7,076 nt of DNA from contig JBBQHQ010000133.1 in assembly GCA_038324115.1 (NCBI GenBank), positions 1-7,076 on the forward strand. The letters are read 5' to 3'. Below the pieces are notes generated by a model, which did not search any database, was not told the origin of the DNA, and saw only the letters and a program-made list of their open reading frames with translations. Each line of letters opens with the position of its first letter. The stretch's first letter is position 1. The DNA is from Gaiellasilicea sp038324115. Its GTDB lineage: Bacteria > Actinomycetota > Thermoleophilia > Gaiellales > Gaiellaceae. Positions 1 to 3,991 of this stretch are shown in pieces. Made by a program: the position numbers and the translations under genes.

Positions 1-140
1 CGCTGCCGCCGTTCTGGGGCGGCTTCCGGCTCGTCCCGGACGCGATCGAGCTGTGGCAGCACGGCGAGGACCGGCTGCACGACCGCGTCCGCTTCGAGCG
101 CGACGGCGGCAGGTGGCGCGGGGAGCGGCTCGGGCCCTAG
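1..140 (+). CDS. pdxH: Pyridoxamine 5'-phosphate oxidase, C-terminal fragment (start outside window)
   Basis: This is the last 45 residues of an FMN-dependent enzyme that oxidises pyridoxine or pyridoxamine 5'-phosphate to pyridoxal 5'-phosphate in the cytoplasm. Complete codons begin at base 3 and the stop is TAG at 138-140. The fragment contains FWGGFRLVPD, IELWQ and RLHDR, and ends in ERLGP. These match the PdxH C-terminal domain (E. coli: FWGGFRV, IEFWQ, RLHDR, DRLAP), including the Arg and His of RLHDR that contact substrate in the family. The stop shares the four bases CTAG with the stop of the convergent gene on the minus strand. The rest of the gene lies to the left, so operon partners cannot be judged. 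PLP is the cofactor of SufS encoded further right, but nothing suggests the two are linked. Confidence 0.93.
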   Translation, partial: LPPFWGGFRLVPDAIELWQHGEDRLHDRVRFERDGGRWRGERLGP

Positions 141-1339
141 CCGGCGGTCGGGGCGGGCGTGGCCGGAGCGAGTGCGCCCGGTGTGTAGACGCCGAGCGGG
201 TTCCAGAGCAGATAGCCGCGGGCCCCGAGCTGGCGCGCCGCGTCGATCTGCGCCCTGACGTCGGAGAGCTCATAGCTGCGGCCGTAGGAGAAGTCCTGCA
301 ACCACGGGATCAGCTCGGCCTTCCCCGTGCGGAGCTCGCGACGGAAGTGGGAGAGCGCGTAGCGGACGGTGTCGCCCGGCGCCGCGTTCGGATCGGCGAG
401 GTTGAACTCCCCAGGCCCGAAGTGCGAGGGATAGACCATCGGGTAGACGGCGTCGACCTGCTTGCCGAGCCGGCGCGGGATCTGGCCGATCCCGAGGTCG
501 CGCGTGGCGGCGAGGCCGAAGACATCGGTCGAGACGCGGACGCCGAGCGGCCGCAGCCGCTTCGAGGCGTAGTGGGCGAACTCCGCGATCACCCAGCCGG
601 GCTCCTTCGCGAGCTTGCGCGGGAAGACGACGTTGGCGACGTCGCCGTCGGTCGGGAATCGGACGTAGTCGAACTGGATCTCGTCGAACCCCGCCCGGGC
701 CGCGACCTCGGCGATCGAGACGTTGTAGTCCCAGACGCGCTTGTCGTAGGGGTTCGTCCAGCCGAGCCCGCCCGCGTTGTGCCAGACGGAGCCGTCCGGG
801 TTCTGGAGCGCCAGATCCGGCCGCCCTTCCGAGAGGTGGGGATCCTCGAACATGACCACGCGGCCGATCAGGTAGATGCCGCGCGCGTGCGCCGCCTTCG
901 CGAGCTTGCGGGGGCTGTAGTAGGGCCGCGCCGCGCCGACCTGCTTCGCGAGCGGGACGGCCGAGGGGACGAAGCCGACCTCCCCGTTCTCGTCTTTGAT
1001 GTCGAGCTCGATCGTGTTCAGGCCCTCGTCGGTTAGGGCCAGGTACTCGTCGAACTTGCCCTCGAGCGAAGCGAGCGCCATCGTCACGTGGACGCCGCGC
1101 ACCTCGGCCGGGAGGACTCGAAGCTTCGGCAGAGCGGGCTGCGCGGCCGCAGCGGCCGCCGTCGTGGCCGCGAGCCGATCCTCGGTCGTGATCACCTTCG
1201 CGCCGGCGGCGAGCCCGAGCAGGCCGGTGAGGAGGACACCGACGACCGCCTGTCGTTGCCTGCGCTTCCTTCTGCGCGCCGCTGAACGTCTCGCGCGGAA
1301 GCGCTCGTTCGGTTCCAGAGGCTCGAACAGCATCGACAC
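137..1339 (-). CDS. Putative glycoside hydrolase, PF13200 (DUF4015)-like, membrane-anchored
   Basis: A 400-residue protein. Residues 13-29 are strongly basic, residues 31-47 are one hydrophobic segment, and an Ala-rich linker (57-67) leads to a domain from about residue 78. This predicts a type II (N-in) anchor or uncleaved signal with the domain outside the cell. The domain shows strand motifs of a TIM-barrel glycosidase: ELDIKD (111-116), GRVVMF (159-164), IQFDYVRFPTDG (221-232), VYPMVYPSHF (298-307) and LLWNP (377-381). D113 and D224 are candidate active-site acids. The FDYVRFP signature is typical of the DUF4015 glycoside-hydrolase family; the substrate is unknown and a cell-wall or exopolysaccharide glycan is only a guess. 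The start used is GTG 1339-1337; ATG at 1333-1331 is the alternative and neither has a Shine-Dalgarno sequence. The tail after residue 388 is Pro/Ala-rich and low complexity. Confidence 0.88.
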   Translation of the reverse strand: MSMLFEPLEPNERFRARRSAARRRKRRQRQAVVGVLLTGLLGLAAGAKVITTEDRLAATTAAAAAAQPALPKLRVLPAEVRGVHVTMALASLEGKFDEYLALTDEGLNTIELDIKDENGEVGFVPSAVPLAKQVGAARPYYSPRKLAKAAHARGIYLIGRVVMFEDPHLSEGRPDLALQNPDGSVWHNAGGLGWTNPYDKRVWDYNVSIAEVAARAGFDEIQFDYVRFPTDGDVANVVFPRKLAKEPGWVIAEFAHYASKRLRPLGVRVSTDVFGLAATRDLGIGQIPRRLGKQVDAVYPMVYPSHFGPGEFNLADPNAAPGDTVRYALSHFRRELRTGKAELIPWLQDFSYGRSYELSDVRAQIDAARQLGARGYLLWNPLGVYTPGALAPATPAPTAG

Positions 1340-1348
1340 GGCCGGGGA

Positions 1349-1377
1349 ACGGTACGCGGTTCCGGCGTCGCCCGCAA
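1349..1377 (-). promoter_or_regulatory. Promoter of the PF13200-like gene (-35 TTGCGG, -10 TACCGT)
   Basis: Reading the minus strand, TTGCGG (1377-1372) and TACCGT (1354-1349) are separated by exactly 17 bases. The -10 box lies 9 bases before the GTG start, so the leader would be about 0-3 bases. It is the best-formed -35/-10 pair in the window. It shares the 60-base gap with the oppositely directed dcd promoter, so the two polymerases should compete. Confidence 0.5.
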
Positions 1378-1387
1378 CCGCGAGTCA

Positions 1388-1393
1388 TAGAAT
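1388..1393 (+). promoter_or_regulatory. -10 box (TAGAAT) for leaderless dcd
   Basis: TAGAAT ends 6 bases before the GTG start of dcd, so transcription would begin at or next to the start codon. No Shine-Dalgarno sequence precedes the GTG, in keeping with a leaderless mRNA. No convincing -35 hexamer is seen about 17 bases upstream. Confidence 0.5.
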
Positions 1394-1399
1394 CGGGGC

Positions 1400-1963
1400 G
1401 TGGTTCTCTCCGACCGGACGATTCGCAGGTACCTCGAGGAGGGGCGGATCGAGCTCGAGCCCTACGATGCCGCCCTGATGCAACCGGCGAGCGTCGACGT
1501 GCGCGTCGACCGCTACTTCCGGGTCTTCCGCAACTCGCGCTACCCGTACATCGACGTCAAGCAGGCCCAGGAGGACATGACCGAGCTCGTCGAGATCGAC
1601 GACGAGACGCCGTTCGTCCTCCATCCGGGCGAGTTCGTGCTCGGCTCGACGCTGGAGCGGGTCAAGCTCGCGGACGACCTCGTCGCCCGGTTGGAGGGCA
1701 AGAGCTCGCTCGGCCGGCTCGGCCTGCTGATCCACTCGACGGCCGGGTTCATCGACCCGGGCTGGGACGGGCACGTCACGCTCGAGCTCTCGAACGTGGC
1801 CAGCCTCCCGATCACGATCTACCACGCGATGAAGATCGGCCAGCTCTCGTTCATGCAGCTGACCGAGCCGGCGGAGCATCCGTACGGCTCGGGCGGCTTG
1901 GGATCGAAGTATCAGGGGCAGAAGGGACCGACACCGTCCCGCTACTGGAAGAACTTCGAATGA
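1400..1963 (+). CDS. dcd: dCTP deaminase, probably bifunctional dCTP deaminase/dUTPase
   Basis: A 187-residue cytoplasmic nucleotide enzyme that makes dUTP, and probably dUMP, from dCTP, feeding thymidylate synthesis while keeping dUTP low. Family motifs are EGKSSLGRLGLL (99-110, phosphate-binding), STAGFIDPGW (113-122), TLELSN (127-132, with E129 at the catalytic Glu position) and GSKYQGQKGPTPSR (168-181, C-terminal lid). The sequence is close over its whole length to the M. tuberculosis enzyme (about 190 residues), including A115 and the HSTAGF context; that enzyme carries out both deamination and diphosphate hydrolysis. Bifunctionality is inferred from that resemblance. The start is GTG at 1400, giving the usual N-terminus MVLSDR. 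The stop overlaps the next gene's start as ATGA, so translational coupling is likely. Confidence 0.96.
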   Translation: MVLSDRTIRRYLEEGRIELEPYDAALMQPASVDVRVDRYFRVFRNSRYPYIDVKQAQEDMTELVEIDDETPFVLHPGEFVLGSTLERVKLADDLVARLEGKSSLGRLGLLIHSTAGFIDPGWDGHVTLELSNVASLPITIYHAMKIGQLSFMQLTEPAEHPYGSGGLGSKYQGQKGPTPSRYWKNFE

Positions 1964-2844
1964 TCCTGATCACGGGCGCGACCGGTTTCGTCGGCCCCCA
2001 CGTCGTCCACGCCCTCCGCGAGCGGGGGCTCGAGGTCCGTGCGCTCGTGCGTGATCGCTCGGACGCGGGGCGGCTGCACGCCTGGGGCTGCGAGACGGTG
2101 ATCGGGGACATGACGAACGCCGCGAGCCTGCGCGAGGCCGTCGCCGGCTGCGACGCCGTCGTCCACCTCGTCGCGATCCTCTCCGGGAAGCCGGCGGACT
2201 TCGAGCGGATCATGGTTCAGGGCACGCGCGACCTCGTCGCCGCGGCCCGCGAGGCCGGCGTCCGCCGCTTCGTCCTGATGTCGGCGCTCGGGACGGACGC
2301 GGAGACGAAGGACCTCGTCCCCTATTACGGCGCCAAGTGGGAGATGGAGCAGATCGTCAAGGAGTCGGGGCTCGAGCACGTGATCTTCCGGCCGAGCTTC
2401 GTCTTCGGGCCGGGCGGCGGCGCGCTCGCGCAGTTCCGAAAGATCGCGAAGCTGGCGCCGGTGACGCCGATCGTCGGTCCGGGGACGCAGCGGATCCAGC
2501 CGATCTGGGTCGAGGACGTGGCCGCGTTCTTCGCGGCGGCGGTCGACAAGCCCGAGGCGGCGAACCGGACCTTCGAGCTCGGCGGGCCGGACGTCGTCAC
2601 CTGGAACGAGTTCTGGGATCGGCTGAAGCGGAGCCTGGGGACGCGGCGCCCCTCGATCCACCTGCCCTTCGGGCTGATGCGCGCGCAGGCCGCGGTGCTG
2701 GAGAAGCTGCCGAGCCCGCCGGTGACGCGCGACCAGCTGACGATGCTCGAGTCGGGCGACAACATCATCACGAACGCCGACGCCGTCGACACCTTCGGCT
2801 TCCCCCTCGTCGCGCTCGACGAGCAGCTCCGCCGCAGCGCCTAG
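1960..2844 (+). CDS. NAD(P)-binding extended/atypical SDR protein, NDUFA9-like
   Basis: A 294-residue Rossmann-fold protein. The N-terminal ITGATGFVG (4-12) is the GxxGxxG dinucleotide-binding loop. ALVRD (28-32) ends strand 2, GDMTN (49-53) is the usual Asp after strand 3, and VVHLVA (67-72) is strand 4. RFVLMSALG (103-111) leads to Y122-xxx-K126, the SDR catalytic pair. FRPSFVFGPGGG and the QPIWVEDVA segment are typical of atypical SDRs related to complex I subunit NDUFA9 and NmrA-like proteins. No nuo genes are present, so a role with complex I is not supported; substrate unknown. A quinone or sugar-nucleotide reductase or epimerase is possible. The ATG overlaps the dcd stop by four bases and no separate ribosome binding site is evident, so it probably depends on dcd translation. 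Confidence 0.85.
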   Translation: MILITGATGFVGPHVVHALRERGLEVRALVRDRSDAGRLHAWGCETVIGDMTNAASLREAVAGCDAVVHLVAILSGKPADFERIMVQGTRDLVAAAREAGVRRFVLMSALGTDAETKDLVPYYGAKWEMEQIVKESGLEHVIFRPSFVFGPGGGALAQFRKIAKLAPVTPIVGPGTQRIQPIWVEDVAAFFAAAVDKPEAANRTFELGGPDVVTWNEFWDRLKRSLGTRRPSIHLPFGLMRAQAAVLEKLPSPPVTRDQLTMLESGDNIITNADAVDTFGFPLVALDEQLRRSA

Positions 2845-2857
2845 CCCGGCCGCAGCG

Positions 2858-2969
2858 GCCACGTCTGAGGCTTAAAGCCTCGGCCACGTCCCGAAGGCAG
2901 GAAGAGTGGTGTCCCCCCGGTGCACCCGCCCTGTCCGGACACGTCCGAGGCTTTAAGCATCGGCCACGG
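2858..2969. repeat. Two diverged copies of a REP-like palindromic repeat
   Basis: A unit of about 37 bases occurs at about 2857-2893 and again at about 2937-2973, 80 bases apart in direct orientation, differing at about five positions. Each has a palindromic core: GAGGCTT-A-AAGCCTC at 2867-2881 is perfect (7 bp), and the second copy (2945-2963) forms the same hairpin with one G/A mismatch. Both are followed by CGGCCACG. The copies sit just after the stop of the NDUFA9-like gene. Neither hairpin has a T-run on either side, so neither looks like a good intrinsic terminator. REP-like intergenic repeats or remnants of a small non-autonomous element are the likeliest explanations. Confidence 0.55.
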
Positions 2970-2989
2970 CCCGGGTGAACGTGTCCGGA
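2934..2989. repeat. Perfect 11-bp inverted repeat around the second REP-like copy
   Basis: TCCGGACACGT (2934-2944) and its exact reverse complement ACGTGTCCGGA (2979-2989) flank 34 bases that contain the second palindromic core. The result is a nested stem: an 11-bp outer arm with the imperfect hairpin inside. It could be a miniature-element terminus pair, or a bidirectional transcription barrier between the convergent NDUFA9-like gene and the minus-strand RNA. Confidence 0.5.
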
Positions 2990-2995
2990 AATGAA

Positions 2996-3022
2996 TCGGG
3001 GGCCCCTTGCGAGGGCCCCCGA
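2996..3022 (-). terminator. Rho-independent terminator of the minus-strand RNA
   Basis: A perfect 10-bp stem, TCGGGGGCCC (2996-3005) with GGGCCCCCGA (3013-3022), encloses a 7-base loop. On the minus strand it is followed by TTCATTT, a modest T-rich run for such a GC-rich genome. On the plus strand it is followed by GACCGGTCAC, with no T-run. It therefore terminates minus-strand transcripts: the candidate RNA and any read-through from the suf-Rieske cluster. Confidence 0.72.
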
Positions 3023-3147
3023 GACCGGTCACTAGCCCTGGAGTAGTAGGGGCGTTCCGGGCCGCTCTCCTCTGGAACGGCGGCGCGTAACGCGTAGTCC
3101 CCCACGCTGGCTAGACGATTCCCCTTGCAGGTACCGGGGACACGCCC

Positions 3148-3189
3148 CTACCGGCTAGTACCTCCACTGCCCGTACTGGAATCTGTCAC
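3148..3189 (-). CDS. Possible 13-residue leader peptide inside the RNA (doubtful)
   Basis: GTG at 3189-3187 opens a 13-codon frame, MTDSSTGSGGTSR, ending in TAG at 3150-3148. AGGAGG (3205-3200) lies 10 bases upstream, slightly far but inside a very strong complement to the 16S tail. The peptide is Ser/Gly/Thr-rich and resembles nothing I know. Its 3' half is also one strand of the RNA's long-range helix, so translation and that fold would exclude each other. It may be a regulatory leader peptide or just chance. Confidence 0.2.
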   Translation of the reverse strand: MTDSSTGSGGTSR

Positions 3190-3193
3190 TACC

Positions 3194-3208
3194 GGACCAC
3201 CTCCTTTC
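3194..3208 (-). promoter_or_regulatory. Extended Shine-Dalgarno-like element (GAAAGGAGGTGGTCC)
   Basis: On the minus strand these 15 bases are complementary to the conserved bacterial 16S rRNA 3' tail (GGATCACCTCCTTTC) at every position, with one G-U wobble (base 3197). Ordinary ribosome binding sites pair over 4-7 bases. The element fills most of the loop of the 5' hairpin closed by 3211-3216/3189-3194. Confidence 0.6.
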
Positions 3209-3220
3209 CGCGGTAGGCGG

Positions 3221-3226
3221 AATATA
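3221..3226 (-). promoter_or_regulatory. -10 box (TATATT) for the minus-strand RNA
   Basis: TATATT is the best -10 match in the window and sits in an otherwise GC-rich stretch between the Rieske stop codon and the RNA. A poor -35 candidate, CTGTCG (3249-3244), lies 17 bases upstream. Transcription would start near 3217-3214, at or just inside the 5' hairpin. Alternatively, the RNA is processed from the end of the suf transcript. Confidence 0.45.
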
Positions 3227-3251
3227 GCGAAGGCACCGGTGGACGACAGCG

Positions 3252-3566
3252 TCAGTCCGGGACGTCGACCTTGACCCACCCGTCCTCGACCCGGACGGGG
3301 AAGGTCGCCACGGGCTCGAAGGCCGGCAGCGTCAGCGCGCTCCCGGTCGTGATGTCGAACCGGGCGCCGTGCCTCGGACAGATCGCGATGCAGAGATCGG
3401 GCTCCCAGTCGCCCTCGCAGAGCGGCCCGTCGTCGTGCGAGCAGCGGTCCTCGATCGCGTAGAGCGCCCCGCCCGCGTTGTAGACGCCGATCCCCGTCAG
3501 GCCCGCGTAGACGATCCGGACCTGGCCGGGCTGAAGCTCCTCGACGGGACAGACGTCGACCGTCAC
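3252..3566 (-). CDS. Rieske [2Fe-2S] ferredoxin-like protein
   Basis: A 104-residue soluble single-domain Rieske protein. The cluster motif is C42-S-H44 and C63-P-R-H66, with 18 residues between the two halves, as in Rieske ferredoxins of the BphF/NirD type. There is no membrane anchor and no oxygenase domain. The start chosen is GTG 3566-3564, which overlaps the sufU stop as GTGA and gives MTVDVCPVEEL, the expected N-terminus. A longer frame upstream only reads through sufU in another frame. No Shine-Dalgarno sequence precedes it, so translation probably depends on sufU. The position directly after sufS-sufU is a known arrangement in Gram-positive bacteria. It suggests a client of the assembly system or an electron donor in Fe-S synthesis; that role is inference. 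Confidence 0.9.
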   Translation of the reverse strand: MTVDVCPVEELQPGQVRIVYAGLTGIGVYNAGGALYAIEDRCSHDDGPLCEGDWEPDLCIAICPRHGARFDITTGSALTLPAFEPVATFPVRVEDGWVKVDVPD

Positions 3567-3991
3567 GTGAAGGAGAGGTCGTCCGCCCCCGACCACTCCT
3601 CGGGCAGGGGCGTGCCCTTGCCCTTGTGCAGTGCGACCTTGAGGACGCCGAGGCCAAGGATCGCGCACTTCAGCCGCACCGGCGTCAGCGGGATCCCGAT
3701 CTCCTCGAGCAGTTCCTCCTTGGGCATCGCCGCGACTTCGGCCGCGTCGCGCCCCACCACGAGCTCCGTCAGCATCGACGTCGCGGCCTGCGAGATCGCG
3801 CAGCCCCGGCCCTCGAAGCGGATGTCCGAGATCGTGTCGCCGTCGAACGCGAGCGAGATCGTGACCTCGTCGCCGCAGAGCGGGTTCTGGCCCTCGGCCT
3901 GCGCGTCGGCGCCCTCGAGCGCACCGTGCCCGCGCGGGTTCTTGTAGTGGTCGAGGATGACCTCGCGGTACAGCTGGTCGAACTCGGACAT
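3563..3991 (-). CDS. sufU: SufU-type Fe-S assembly protein / sulfur acceptor, short form
   Basis: A 142-residue NifU_N/IscU-fold protein that takes persulfide sulfur from SufS. The zinc-ligand set is complete: C39-G-D41, C64 and C109. The Arg three residues before the last Cys (R106) and the Lys just before it (K108) follow the SufU pattern (PVRxKC) rather than IscU, which has His there. The N-terminus, LYREVILDHYKNPR, is typical of the family. Unusually, C64 and C109 are 45 residues apart. In B. subtilis SufU the gap is about 62 because of an insertion of roughly 18 residues that IscU lacks; here it is missing. ATG 3991-3989 overlaps the sufS stop by one base (TGATG), so the two are coupled, and the stop overlaps the Rieske start by four bases. 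Confidence 0.93.
   Translation of the reverse strand: MSEFDQLYREVILDHYKNPRGHGALEGADAQAEGQNPLCGDEVTISLAFDGDTISDIRFEGRGCAISQAATSMLTELVVGRDAAEVAAMPKEELLEEIGIPLTPVRLKCAILGLGVLKVALHKGKGTPLPEEWSGADDLSFT

Larger units (their letters stand above)
2996..3217 (-). ncRNA. Candidate structured non-coding RNA, family not recognised
   Basis: Read on the minus strand. Elements in order: a 5' hairpin (CTACCG 3216-3211 with CGGTAG 3194-3189) whose loop carries an extended Shine-Dalgarno-like stretch; a long-range helix of ACTAGCC (3159-3153) with GGCTAGT (3037-3031), extendable by GGT/ACC across one bulged G; stacked on it GTAGGGGCG (3151-3143) with CGCCCCTAC (3054-3046), a perfect 9 bp, plus one G-U pair. 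The strands join directly on one side and through a 7-base bulge (3044-3038) on the other. Inside are a hairpin GGGGA/TCCCC (3140-3136 with 3124-3120) and a possible pseudoknot. The 3' end is the terminator hairpin. It does not look like tmRNA, SRP RNA or RNase P RNA: their hallmark sequences are absent. The Rfam raiA family, known from Actinobacteria, is one to compare. Ends are approximate. Confidence 0.6.

Noticed and set aside
53..1036. A 327-codon plus-strand frame opposite the PF13200-like gene
   Set aside because: Low-complexity Arg/Ala/Asp-rich translation, no family motif, and it overlaps the end of pdxH in another frame.
1942..2862. A 306-codon minus-strand frame opposite the NDUFA9-like gene
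   Set aside because: Repetitive charged composition without domains; the plus frame has a full Rossmann signature.
2867..2881. Intrinsic terminator for the NDUFA9-like gene
   Set aside because: The 7-bp arms leave a one-base centre (effectively a 5-bp stem) and no T-run follows on the plus strand; the repeat explanation fits better.
2857..2989. CRISPR array
   Set aside because: Only two diverged units with palindromic cores, with no regular spacer series and no cas genes.
2841..3032. A 63-codon minus-strand frame across the repeats and the terminator
   Set aside because: It consists of the repeat palindromes and terminator stem translated; no ribosome site and no homology pattern.
2996..3217. 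tmRNA, SRP RNA or RNase P RNA
   Set aside because: No tRNA-like ends or tag frame ending in Ala-Ala, no SRP tetraloop domain, and no RNase P core; only a vague AGAGGAGAGCGG resemblance to one RNase P segment.
3252..3668. Longer N-terminus for the Rieske protein starting at 3668
   Set aside because: The extra residues are an out-of-frame reading of sufU; the GTG at 3566 overlaps the sufU stop as GTGA and gives the normal length.
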